From the NCBI GenBank assembly GCA_938092005.1, contig CALKOU010000002.1, positions 1 through 64,000 on the forward strand: a stretch of 64,000 nucleotides of DNA. The letters are read 5' to 3'. This DNA comes from an uncultured Flavobacteriaceae bacterium. Lineage in GTDB: Bacteria; Bacteroidota; Bacteroidia; Flavobacteriales; Flavobacteriaceae. Below, piece by piece: positions 37,901 to 45,480 of the stretch (positions are counted from its first letter, which is position 1; each line of letters starts with the position of its first letter). The notes beneath the pieces were generated by a model. That model saw only the letters and a program-made list of their open reading frames with translations. It was not told the origin of the DNA and did no database searches. The position numbers were made by a program, and so were the translations under genes.

Positions 37901-38276
37901 CACGCAATCCTTTTTCGCGTAACACATAAGGATCTAAAGCAAGCCAAATGTTCATTATTTTGGTTCTTGATGTGGACTTCTTATCCGCACGCCACTTGGT
38001 CATTTCATGGGGTTTAAGCGGACAAAAACCGTTTTCGGCCAAAAAAGAAAGTACTTTTCGTTTTCTATACTTTCTACGTAAATAAATTTTTCGTTCGTTT
38101 CTTGATTTTGTTCTTAAAGTAGCATTTGAGCACTCGCGTTCACCTTCACCTAAATGATCAACAAAAGATGAAAACACTCGTGTACCCATCGTAATAATTT
38201 GGGAATGTGATTCGTGTCTAACGAGTGACCATCCAATAGATTCCGTTCCGATAAATAATCCTAAAACTTGTTTCAT
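34902..38276 (-). CDS. Nuclease-dead Cas9 homologue (type II-C-like, solo)
   Basis: 1124 aa, uninterrupted. Order: RuvC-I (1-50), Arg-rich bridge helix (54-80, RNERKIYLRRKYRKRK), REC lobe (about 80-540), RuvC-II (550-600), HNH (615-720), RuvC-III (725-830) and WED/PI region (about 840-1124, including HHVMIYITLDGEF at 978-990). Expected catalytic residues are replaced: RuvC-I LGLDIG is LGLFIG (Phe8); RuvC-II Glu is Ala560 (INFAMTPQLK); HNH DIEH is SIVY (Ser636, Val638, Tyr639); RuvC-III HHAxDA is EPALNA (778-783). Structural residues such as NKTL (653-656) and LRRKWG (755-760) remain. Bacteroidota II-C Cas9 proteins are usually nearer 1400 aa. No cas1, cas2 or cas4 adjoins it. RNA-guided binding without cleavage is the inferred role. 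Confidence 0.93.
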   Translation of the reverse strand: MKQVLGLFIGTESIGWSLVRHESHSQIITMGTRVFSSFVDHLGEGERECSNATLRTKSRNERKIYLRRKYRKRKVLSFLAENGFCPLKPHEMTKWRADKKSTSRTKIMNIWLALDPYVLREKGLREKISKLEFGRVLYHFSQRRGKIMVDIDNKSKAKTLLEGLPVANRIGIAHTYQHLTNQHLGTYLNSIIPAKHTPYSYQTNRARNRYLDREMIVDEINALFDQQQHYHKNLTSALRRVLIGEDNRSGIMFFKRPALYKRLRGSAMTCRYEENKKAMWKSHPLQEWYDIYVWLDSIRIYGEILTQKQREKALSVATKYSSFIFKKVRSATGVDDQDAFNYDDSDKIYLSNTIVHLSRKTSFGSRFFKLSLDEQHHLWHDFHFYTDKEMLKERLVTKWGLSRGKAIKLSQFKLKPGYGKLSMKAARAILPFLKDRHHVKAAVVLGSVKNAIGVDAWNKMSEKKIASIINFIETVIADNKINSLNWIVDFENIFDIRLNPEKLYITQHPKGSDSLPVDPDENYSIFREYKPVAQKPIFELRKIVNKLIQDYGAIDQINFAMTPQLKTNARNRKAIYIDRKIREQQLPKIHNAVIDAGQNPTHSNLMKYKLWLEWNKICPFTNTAISLEMLFSEEVSIVYILPWNRFFNDSDKNKTLCMRFFKEELQGITPYEYFKKQPSGVWEKVKTRVLQQLMQGSGKHVAYQKYKHFVLSVYAEDSVDKEFNDHHNLAIKVKSYLSQVCPAVVAARGNSLSSLRRKWGIKSLGPYEHKPRFYNSREPALNALVTALNSPKYLEELRYWNRYEPALYREIFPTPWMRFTSDVANYYNKIAVSFDVNNDVARLLNHKKDGVVSLSPRGKLHLDSFYGKRKGADGKDAFHIRKSLKSLTTAKQVNKIVDPEIRELVYDQIDLHGGFENGKIPKNALTKTSDTGWETNVFLPNSNGDKVPVRKVRMRENVSNAVQLTKGVNKYVNPRKNHHVMIYITLDGEFKEEIISFWEAVKRIRNKESLYQLPSDGRSIVTTLHIDDCFILGLSKSEIDYRVQEGISLWENVYRVQRISSKYYEFRQVYDFDVYSQTYPNYIRILNFGDKKTGWLTYNPVKISISLLGNITSYDNPLKVPEMQ

Positions 38277-38285
38277 AAAAATGAT

Positions 38286-38293
38286 TACATTTG
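38286..38293 (+). promoter_or_regulatory. -7 box TACATTTG for the tracrRNA-like gene
   Basis: Exact TAnnTTTG match, with TTG at 38268-38270 (15-bp spacer, shorter than usual). It predicts a start near 38298-38301, at the inner part of the anti-repeat, so a short anti-repeat form is likely. The box lies in the 5' leader of the divergent Cas9-like gene. Confidence 0.5.
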
Positions 38294-38297
38294 TATT

Positions 38298-38365
38298 ATC
38301 TTATCACAATAAGGCTTTTGCCGTGGACATTTGTCCAGCGTCCCGCTTCGGTGGGACTTTTTTTT
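38298..38365 (+). ncRNA. tracrRNA-like RNA
   Basis: Plus strand, divergent from the Cas9-like gene. Order: anti-repeat ATC-TT-ATCACAA (38298-38309); AA then nexus hairpin GGC-TTTT-GCC (38313-38322); hairpin TGGAC-ATTT-GTCCA (38324-38337); hairpin GTCCCGC-TTCG-GTGGGAC with a stable UUCG loop (38340-38357); T8 (38358-38365). This is the standard II-C tracrRNA plan with intrinsic terminator. All stems are intact, so it looks maintained. The anti-repeat may extend upstream to 38290. Confidence 0.85.
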
Positions 38366-38668
38366 ACTAAAGAACTGGTCGAGAATGTTCCCGACCAAAT
38401 TCCTTAGCGTAGCATAACAATCAAAGCAAAAAAAAGGTTCATCGCTACAAAAAGAACCCTAAGTGGGCAAAAAAGGTTAAGAAGTTTATTCTTATTTTAA
38501 AAGAAATATTTGTTCTTTACACTACGAATTTGAGATATTCATGAGCCATGATAACGAATCATCACGAATGTGTATCATTTGGAAGCCAAACGACAGCAAA
38601 ACGTCACTAAGTGAACGTAACAAAAAACAAAGAGGTGTGTAGGTTAAATCCTACTTTTGGAAGAAATA
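38366..38668. other. Intergenic region with hairpins
   Basis: No credible ORF. Contains an imperfect hairpin TGGTCG-aGAA-TG-TTCc-CGACCA (38376-38397), a terminator for the leftward genes (38428-38458), near-palindrome ACGTCACTAAGTGAACGT (38601-38618) and inverted repeat GTAGG-TTAAAT-CCTAC (38639-38654). ATGATA/TATCAT arms flank repeated ACGAAT words at 38548-38578. Nothing further is recognised. Confidence 0.5.
38428..38458 (-). terminator. Terminator of the coaX-ppiD gene cluster
   Basis: Minus strand GGTTC, 13-nt loop, GAACC followed by T8. It separates the leftward-transcribed ppiD cluster from the Cas9-like gene, which therefore needs its own promoter. Confidence 0.6.
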
Positions 38669-40777
38669 CTAGTAATACAGATGTCTGTTATCCTCAATAG
38701 AGAAATCAGCTTTTAGCGCATTTACCACAGTAAGCTGAATATTTTGTTTACTGCTATTTGAAAGAGATGCTTTAAATCCAGCGTAGCTAGGGAGCACCTC
38801 TGCAGTAGTTTGCGCAATTGGTTTTACTACATATACACCACTGTTGCCTACAATGGGTGCAGACAAAGTTCCTGTGGCTAACCCAAAGGCAGCACCAACA
38901 ACTTTAGTTTCTTGTGCGGCTCCTGCAAGCATGGCTGTTTTTCTGTTCACAGCATTTGCTGAACTAACCGATTGACCAAATTGATCAGCAATTTCTTCTA
39001 GTGAAGTATAGCTTTTAATTTGATCTGTGATATACGCTTTCTTTTTTTCGTTTAATACTAATGGCAATACAGTAGCACTTACATCTGCTGCTGCTACTAG
39101 TCCCTCATTTTTAACATCAGATACCTGAACAACAAGAAATCCGTCAGTGTTATATGAAAAACGTTTTACATCTAATGCGATACGGTCTTCTTCAAAAGCC
39201 CAACGAACAATTTGACGCTGCGCACCAAGACCAGGAAATGACTCATCTAAAATTTTAAGATCGTTAACCTCACGAACAGATAAGTTACGTTGATTAGCAA
39301 GGGCTATAAAATCGTTGTTCTGTAAATCAAATTCAAACTGCGATGCTGCTGTATAAATACGATTTGCAGTAGCGTCTGAAGGAAGTAGTTTTTTAGAAAT
39401 AGTAGCCAATTTTACTACATCTTTTTTATCCAAAACCTCAATAACATGATATCCAAATTCCGTCTCAACTACTCCAGTAGCACCGTTGCGACTTTTAAAA
39501 ACAAAATCACTAAAAGGAGCTACCATTTCGTCGCGAATAAACTCAGGAAGTTCACCACCTCTTGGACCTGAAGGGCCGTCTGAGTTTTCACGAGCCAATA
39601 CAGCAAAGTCGCCACCTCTTCTCACTTTTCTTAGGATGCTGTATGCCTCTTTTCTTGCTTGAGATTTTGAAAGCGTAATGCTTTCCTGGGCGCGTGACGC
39701 CCCTTTGAAAGCAACTAAGATATGGCGCGCTTTGGCTTTACCTCTTTTTACTTTAGCCACCATCTTTGAAAGCTTGCTGTATCCATTATCTTCATAAGGC
39801 CCAAATACTTCTCCCTTTGAAAGATTAAACAACGTGTTCGCATAATTTCCAGAAAGTTCCGATTCCGTAACATAAGTGTCATTGTATGGAATTTCTGAAT
39901 ATTCATTCACAAAAGAGGCTAAAGCTTCTTCTGAAGTATTAGCAAAAGACAAAAGCGTTTCTTCTTGCTTGGAAACCTCATTAAAAACCTTTCGATCTGT
40001 CAATAATATTCTTAGCTCGTTTTCAATAAGCAATTTGTCTTCTGGAGTTGGTGTCACATCAAACTGAACATACCGCACACTTCTAGATGCTTCTTGTTGG
40101 TATGCGTCGCTGTTTTCCTTAATGTATTTTTTAACATCTGTATCTGTTACCGAAACCAAGCTATCAGCAACATAAGTAACTGGAATACGAACAAATTCAA
40201 GATCAACTAGATTGTTTTGAAGTGCGTACTCTTGTTGCGCTTCAAAGTCAGTCACATTCAAACCAGCATTTACCATATCTTGGTAGTGCTGCACCTGAAT
40301 GTTGTTTGCAATAGAGGCTTCTTGTGCTTTCCATTGCTCAAAACCTTGTGGATTATTTTGTCTTAAATCTAAAATAAAGTCGGTAAAGCGCTGCGGATCA
40401 AAAACACCATTTTCGTCTACAAACTGCGGATCAGATGAAAAATTAGGATCATTTTTCAAAAACTCTTGGATGTGGTTTTTTCCCACTTCTAGTCCTAGAT
40501 TCTCAAAAGTTTGTTCGAACACCTTAGCATTTGTGCTTTGTTCAAAAGCAAAATTTACGGCTTGTAAGGTAGACATTCGGTAATTACGCTCGGCATAATC
40601 CACCTGACGACTAAACGCTTCAATTCCTACTTCCTCACCATCAACAACCAAAATAGGATCTTGGGTAGGGGTAGAATTGCCATCAAAAACGCCTGTGAAT
40701 ACAAACGCCATAAGTGCCATTCCAATAATGAATATTAAAAAAATGGATCGTTCTCGAATTTTACCTAAGATAGCCAT
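38669..40777 (-). CDS. PpiD-type periplasmic peptidyl-prolyl isomerase/chaperone
   Basis: 702 aa. One N-terminal membrane helix (about 12-31), a SurA-type chaperone region with SPTQDPILVVDGEEV then helices (about 40-240), and a parvulin domain (about 345-450: KARHILVAFKG, GGDFAVLARENSDGPSGPRGGELPEF, TEFGYHVIEVLDKK). A long C-terminal chaperone-like part follows. It assists folding of exported proteins. Last gene of the cluster that starts at coaX. TATTTTTG at 40804-40811 could be an internal promoter. Confidence 0.92.
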   Translation of the reverse strand: MAILGKIRERSIFLIFIIGMALMAFVFTGVFDGNSTPTQDPILVVDGEEVGIEAFSRQVDYAERNYRMSTLQAVNFAFEQSTNAKVFEQTFENLGLEVGKNHIQEFLKNDPNFSSDPQFVDENGVFDPQRFTDFILDLRQNNPQGFEQWKAQEASIANNIQVQHYQDMVNAGLNVTDFEAQQEYALQNNLVDLEFVRIPVTYVADSLVSVTDTDVKKYIKENSDAYQQEASRSVRYVQFDVTPTPEDKLLIENELRILLTDRKVFNEVSKQEETLLSFANTSEEALASFVNEYSEIPYNDTYVTESELSGNYANTLFNLSKGEVFGPYEDNGYSKLSKMVAKVKRGKAKARHILVAFKGASRAQESITLSKSQARKEAYSILRKVRRGGDFAVLARENSDGPSGPRGGELPEFIRDEMVAPFSDFVFKSRNGATGVVETEFGYHVIEVLDKKDVVKLATISKKLLPSDATANRIYTAASQFEFDLQNNDFIALANQRNLSVREVNDLKILDESFPGLGAQRQIVRWAFEEDRIALDVKRFSYNTDGFLVVQVSDVKNEGLVAAADVSATVLPLVLNEKKKAYITDQIKSYTSLEEIADQFGQSVSSANAVNRKTAMLAGAAQETKVVGAAFGLATGTLSAPIVGNSGVYVVKPIAQTTAEVLPSYAGFKASLSNSSKQNIQLTVVNALKADFSIEDNRHLYY

Positions 40778-40835
40778 GGTGTATAATTTTTTTAGACTGC
40801 TTGCAAAAATACAATTAAAAGATGAATTTTAAATG

Positions 40836-42098
40836 CTATTCTGGGTATATGCGTACTAAATCAATCTTCGTATTAGACACCTCTAGCATTTCAAACACAA
40901 AACCCTGAATAACAACACGTTCGCCTTCTGAAGGAATATCTGCAGTATGATGTACAATTAATCCACCAAGCGTTTCATATGATTCTGAAATGGGCAGTGT
41001 AATATCATATTCTGTGTTAATTTCATCAATTTCTAAACGTGCCGAAAAAGTAAATGAGCCGTCATCATGTGTGATGGCCACATTGCTTACCGTATCGTGT
41101 TCATCTTCAATTTCGCCAAACAATTCCTCAATGATATCTTCGAGCGTTAGCATGCCAGCAGTTCCGCCAAATTCATCAAGAACCACAGCAACACTACGCC
41201 GCTTTTTGACCAACTGATTAAACACATCTTGAATGCGCATGGTCTCTGGAATCCATTCAACAGCCTTAATTACGGAGTGTAATGTCTTTGGTTTTTTAAA
41301 CATGTCAAAAGCATGCACATACCCAATGATGTTATCCATCGTTTGGGCATAAACCAAAATTTTTGAAAATCCAGTAGAGGAAAATATCTCCAATAAGTTT
41401 TTGGGCTTTTCATAGCGATCTACAGCTATCATTTCAGCTCTTGGCACCATCGCTTCCCGAGCTTTTAGATTTGTAAAAGACAGGGCGTTATGAAACAATT
41501 GTAATTCTGCATCTTGATCTTCCTCGCTTGTCGTTTCCATATGCTCAGAAACAAAATCTCCTAATTCTACTTTGCTAAAGGCAAGAGGTTCCTCCTGTTT
41601 TTGAAGTCGGAAAAAACGATGCAATACCCTGTCAGAAAAACGCAATACCACCCAACTCAAAGGCTTCATAAGCTGGTAAAACAAGTATGCAGGAAGTGCA
41701 AACAGACTCAAGAATCTATTGGCATAAATCTGAAAAAATACTTTTGGCAAAAACTCAGCGGTTATCAAAATAACAGCAGTGGAAATTAAGGTTTGATAAA
41801 AAATAACATATAATGGTAGTGAACTAACGTCTTGATATTCTGGAAATAATTGACGAACTATAAGTTCTCCTGCATAAATTCCGTACACCACCAAGGCTAT
41901 GTTATTGCCAACCAACATGGAAACAATAAAACGAGAAGGACTTTTGGTAAACGATTTTAATAGCGTTCCAAAACCCTTTTGTTGTGTTTTTTGGATTTCA
42001 AGCCTAATCTTGTTGGAAGACACAAAAGCAATTTCCATTCCAGAAAAAAAAGCCGATAGCAAAAGGCTTATCGCCAAAACGGTAATTTCAACTGTCAT
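40836..42098 (-). CDS. CNNM/CBS-domain membrane protein (hemolysin C/CorC family)
   Basis: 420 aa. A DUF21/CNNM membrane domain (about 1-180), two CBS motifs (about 200-330: MVPRAEMIAVDRYE; VVLDEFGGTAGMLTLEDIIEELFGEI) and a C-terminal CorC/HlyC domain (about 345-420). Relatives take part in Mg2+/Co2+ efflux; one flavobacterial paralogue is GldE. The sequence does not show which applies here. Confidence 0.88.
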   Translation of the reverse strand: MTVEITVLAISLLLSAFFSGMEIAFVSSNKIRLEIQKTQQKGFGTLLKSFTKSPSRFIVSMLVGNNIALVVYGIYAGELIVRQLFPEYQDVSSLPLYVIFYQTLISTAVILITAEFLPKVFFQIYANRFLSLFALPAYLFYQLMKPLSWVVLRFSDRVLHRFFRLQKQEEPLAFSKVELGDFVSEHMETTSEEDQDAELQLFHNALSFTNLKAREAMVPRAEMIAVDRYEKPKNLLEIFSSTGFSKILVYAQTMDNIIGYVHAFDMFKKPKTLHSVIKAVEWIPETMRIQDVFNQLVKKRRSVAVVLDEFGGTAGMLTLEDIIEELFGEIEDEHDTVSNVAITHDDGSFTFSARLEIDEINTEYDITLPISESYETLGGLIVHHTADIPSEGERVVIQGFVFEMLEVSNTKIDLVRIYPE

Positions 42099-42103
42099 AG
42101 TAG

Positions 42104-42298
42104 TTATTGCTCCTTACGCTCCTCGAGCTTTTTGCGGTAACGCCTTCTTATAAAAAACATAAAAATAGCAATAGCTGCTATGGCTACGTCAAGTGTAGTT
42201 CGTGCTTCTTCTGAGCCGTAAAAATAAACGGCACGAAATACAAATAAACCTCCAAAAACGAGGTAGATCATTTCTGAAATACGGTAAAATTTAATCAT
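42104..42298 (-). CDS. Small membrane protein, 64 aa
   Basis: Two hydrophobic stretches (about 9-24 and 33-50) and a very basic C-terminus (RRRYRKKLEERKEQ), giving a cytoplasmic tail by the positive-inside rule. It overlaps lptC by 4 nt and precedes the CNNM gene by 5 nt, so it is a real cluster member. Family not recognised. Confidence 0.7.
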   Translation of the reverse strand: MIKFYRISEMIYLVFGGLFVFRAVYFYGSEEARTTLDVAIAAIAIFMFFIRRRYRKKLEERKEQ

Positions 42299-42849
42299 AA
42301 TTCTTCTTCTACTAATACATTACCAACAAGTGGTCCTGTGGTTATTTTATCAAACGATCTGCTGGCATCTAATGTGTTGGCAGCAATATCATAATCTTCA
42401 TTTTTAAAGGTAAAGTTTTCTTGCGTAAAAACCCACTCTCTATTAACATCCCAATACAATTGCGAGGTTTTTAAATCAGCTCCCTCTGGAGTGGTGATGT
42501 GAACGTTGCCTTGCAAATCCACTATATCTGTGCGGTTATACATAATCCCGTAGTCTGCTCGCACATAGGTTTCGTTATCGTTTTCGTCATAAAAAACAAC
42601 TTGAACACCATTGGGAAACTCTGAGTATGGAAATGGTTGATTGGTGTAATCTACATTTTTAGGAGCAGTCAATATGGCAATTGTTTTTGCATCCTCTGTA
42701 TATACGACACGAATGGTATCAGCCTCTCCAACTGGAAGTGCATCAAATTGACTGATACGCTTAACTTGCTCAAAGTTATCCTTGCATGAACACACAACCA
42801 GTACTAAAAGCACCAAAAAGATATTGGAGAAATGTACGGGCTGCCTCAT
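42295..42849 (-). CDS. lptC: LPS export ABC transporter periplasmic protein LptC
   Basis: 184 aa with a lipobox-like signal (LVVCSC, Cys at about 22). The OstA/LptC beta-jellyroll is visible in GVQVVFYDENDNETYVRADYGIMYNRTDIVDLQGNV (about 81-116) and TSQLYWDVNREWVFTQENFTF (about 127-148). It hands LPS from the inner-membrane LptBFG complex to LptA. The lipoprotein form is usual in Bacteroidota. Confidence 0.85.
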   Translation of the reverse strand: MRQPVHFSNIFLVLLVLVVCSCKDNFEQVKRISQFDALPVGEADTIRVVYTEDAKTIAILTAPKNVDYTNQPFPYSEFPNGVQVVFYDENDNETYVRADYGIMYNRTDIVDLQGNVHITTPEGADLKTSQLYWDVNREWVFTQENFTFKNEDYDIAANTLDASRSFDKITTGPLVGNVLVEEEL

Positions 42850-42850
42850 A

Positions 42851-44227
42851 TTATAACTGCGGGACGCTGACGCTATCGTTTATCCAACATGAAAAACGAA
42901 TCGTTTCACCAGCTTTTCCCTCCGTAAAAATATCCGTTTTACTAGGCGCTCTACCCTCATAGCTTACTGCCAATTTAAGTGCCATTTTCTTGCTTCCAGA
43001 ATCAACAGCAGCTGCTTTTCGCGCTGTTTTGGCTGCCAACCAATACACCGCACGCTTCTCAAACTGGGTAGTTCCACAGTCGTTTGCGCTAGCAGCATAT
43101 AAACTTGCAATTAAGATATAGGCCTTACCCATTGAAGGTTGATTTTTTAAGGCTTTATACGCATAAGAGCGCGCTTTACTTTTTAAACCACGTGTCTTAA
43201 ACTTAACTGCAATTTTGTACAGAATAGAAGCCTTGCGATACTGATCCTGCTCAAGGGTTAGGGACTCTTCGTAATATGCCAAAGCAGCCTTACTGTCGCC
43301 AGCTTTGTCCTTTAGAATACCTAAATAATAAGCCGAGTTCGCAGAAGGGTTAATCGCATGTAATGCTTCAACCAACTCCACAAACAATGGATCGTCTGAA
43401 CACTCTTTAGCATCCATACGGCTTGCTGCACGGTTAAGCCACAAACTGTTTGTTTTATTTGCTTCAAAGTTTTTGCGGTAAAGCGGAATCAAATTTTCAC
43501 AACTTGATTCTTTTGAAATCATTGCTTCTAGGTTGCCAGCGTATGTAGAAAAGGCCAACACGTTGGTTTCATAAACACGTTTATTGCGCTGCTCTCTTGA
43601 AGTCAATGCCTCGCCACTGTCAAGCTTTGTAAGAATAACATCTAATTTTTTAGCCAATTTTGTTTGTTCTAACTCAAACTTTTCAGAGACATCTTCATAT
43701 TTATTAAACAACATTTCAGCAGAGCTATCCCCTTGCTTGTATAATTGGTATGCCGTTTTGAAGTACGTATACAAGCGTTTTGGACTTTTAAAACTACTAG
43801 GATCTTCTGTAAAAGCTTGATCAAAAATATCATAAGCCTCTTGTTTGGTTCCAAGACTATAGTCCACCATAGCTTGTGCCTTAGATGAAAGAATTTGACC
43901 TACTTCGCTCGCACCTCTTTTTGTTGTGGGGAAGTATGTAATCCAGTCATCGTAAAGCGCGATCAAAGCTGTTTGAAATGCTGCTTTATCGTCAGTTGCA
44001 TTTTTAATTTTATGAGCTAAAATACGCTCACCATATTTAAAGGTTGCTACATTAAGTTCAGGGCAGGTATTGCGAACATCTAACCAAGGCTGGTAGGCTG
44101 CATCGTAATTTTTAACCTTAGCAAACTCGGCAAAAATAGATAAGTTGGCAGGGCATGAACTTTTATCAACTTGAGCAGAAGCAACTAGTCCGCTCACTAT
44201 CATCAAAAAAAGTAGTTTGTTTTTCAT
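42851..44227 (-). CDS. Exported TPR-repeat protein
   Basis: 458 aa with a signal peptide (MKNKLLFLMIVSGLVASAQ). Helical repeats dominate; tetratricopeptide motifs are clear at about 300-375 (SAYYLGILKDKAGDSKAALAYYEESLTL and the next unit). A conserved cysteine sits in SSCPANLS after cleavage. Function unknown; its place between an OM-barrel gene and lptC suggests envelope assembly. Confidence 0.75.
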   Translation of the reverse strand: MKNKLLFLMIVSGLVASAQVDKSSCPANLSIFAEFAKVKNYDAAYQPWLDVRNTCPELNVATFKYGERILAHKIKNATDDKAAFQTALIALYDDWITYFPTTKRGASEVGQILSSKAQAMVDYSLGTKQEAYDIFDQAFTEDPSSFKSPKRLYTYFKTAYQLYKQGDSSAEMLFNKYEDVSEKFELEQTKLAKKLDVILTKLDSGEALTSREQRNKRVYETNVLAFSTYAGNLEAMISKESSCENLIPLYRKNFEANKTNSLWLNRAASRMDAKECSDDPLFVELVEALHAINPSANSAYYLGILKDKAGDSKAALAYYEESLTLEQDQYRKASILYKIAVKFKTRGLKSKARSYAYKALKNQPSMGKAYILIASLYAASANDCGTTQFEKRAVYWLAAKTARKAAAVDSGSKKMALKLAVSYEGRAPSKTDIFTEGKAGETIRFSCWINDSVSVPQL

Positions 44228-44235
44228 AATAAGTA

Positions 44236-45480
44236 TTAATCGTATTTTCTTTTAATAAACCAAATGTCGCTCAGTGAAAACCCAAGCATGATATTGGTAT
44301 AGTTTTCTTTAATTAATCCGGCATCTAAGGTTCCGCGTTGTCCGAATGCTACACCAATATTTATCTTTGACAATCCGCTTACAGGCAAACCAACTCCAAA
44401 GGTTATGCCAAAATCTTTAATGGATTGATTTTTAAGCTCAAGCCCTGTGTGTTCCCAACGTGCACCAACCCGATAAACAACACGGCTTAAATAATTTGTA
44501 AATGAATCGTATTTTGGAATATAAAATCCTCCGACAGAAAATATAGAAGACGCAACATAGCTGACATCCATATTTGTTTCTAGTGGATTTGTAATTCCTT
44601 TATCAGTAGACAAATATGAAGCTCCCAAAAACCATTTTTGAGGCAATCCAATACCAGCGCCAACAGTGGTTTCTGAAGCCAACTTATTTGAAGTGTTGGC
44701 CAAACTTCCTAAATTAACGGTTTCGAATGAGCCATAAGCTCCTGAAGTAGTTGTAGAGCCAATAGTGCGAGAATTAACACTTTCTAATGAAGCAGCTGGT
44801 GTATAAGTAGCCGCCAATTGCAGAAGATACTTAGACTTGATAAGCTTATCGTAATGCGCACCAAGAACATATTGAATGCCGCTCAACTCAGATCGTGTAA
44901 CAATTTGAGTGCCTCGCTGAATACCTGAAGTGTTTTGTGTAAACGTTTTTTCGGTCAAGCCAAAGTTATAGTTTGCCGAAACCCCTAAACGCAACCCATT
45001 AACAGGAGCAAAAGCTACGCTCAAAAATGTACTGTTAACACCCCCAGTGCCTTCATAAAAAGTGGATGCATTCAAACCCTCTAACTGACCATCTATGCGA
45101 AGTCGGTATCCAAGGTTAGTTTTTGGCCTTAGACCGAAACTAAAAGCAAAATGCTTTGTAGGAACACTCAAAGCAAGATAATTCAACGATGCCGTTGAAG
45201 TTGTTCCGCTTCCATTGCTCGAAATTTGCTCCATTGAATTGTACGCTGCACCTACTCGATATTGAACAAAGTCTAATTTTTTCAGGGTTGCAGGGTTGTT
45301 TAAACTGAACTGCGTGCTATCGGCATATACCGTAATCCCACCCATCATGGCATTTTCAGCTGTTGTACCGTTAGCGACCTGTCCAAATCCAAAATAAGAA
45401 TATGGTGAAAGGGTTGCATTTTGACCAAGAGCAAACGATGCTGTAAGGACAACTAAAAGGCTTAAAAATTTATTTTTCAT
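44236..45480 (-). CDS. Outer membrane beta-barrel protein, FadL/PorV-like
   Basis: 414 aa, signal peptide MKNKFLSLLVVLTASFALGQ. The start of the mature protein (LSPYSYFGFGQVANGTTAENAMMGGI, SLNNPATLKKLDF) is the Asn-Pro-Ala pattern of FadL/PorV-type barrels. Strand alternation and the aromatic C-terminus fit a barrel. The substrate is unknown. Overlaps the coaX 3' end by 11 bp. Confidence 0.75.
   Translation of the reverse strand: MKNKFLSLLVVLTASFALGQNATLSPYSYFGFGQVANGTTAENAMMGGITVYADSTQFSLNNPATLKKLDFVQYRVGAAYNSMEQISSNGSGTTSTASLNYLALSVPTKHFAFSFGLRPKTNLGYRLRIDGQLEGLNASTFYEGTGGVNSTFLSVAFAPVNGLRLGVSANYNFGLTEKTFTQNTSGIQRGTQIVTRSELSGIQYVLGAHYDKLIKSKYLLQLAATYTPAASLESVNSRTIGSTTTSGAYGSFETVNLGSLANTSNKLASETTVGAGIGLPQKWFLGASYLSTDKGITNPLETNMDVSYVASSIFSVGGFYIPKYDSFTNYLSRVVYRVGARWEHTGLELKNQSIKDFGITFGVGLPVSGLSKINIGVAFGQRGTLDAGLIKENYTNIMLGFSLSDIWFIKRKYD

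Noticed and set aside
34902-38276. Cas9-like gene as a sequencing-damaged or decaying pseudogene
   Set aside because: One frame of 1124 codons without stop or shift, changes concentrated at catalytic positions while scaffold motifs stay, and an intact tracrRNA next to it. Decay would not be so selective.
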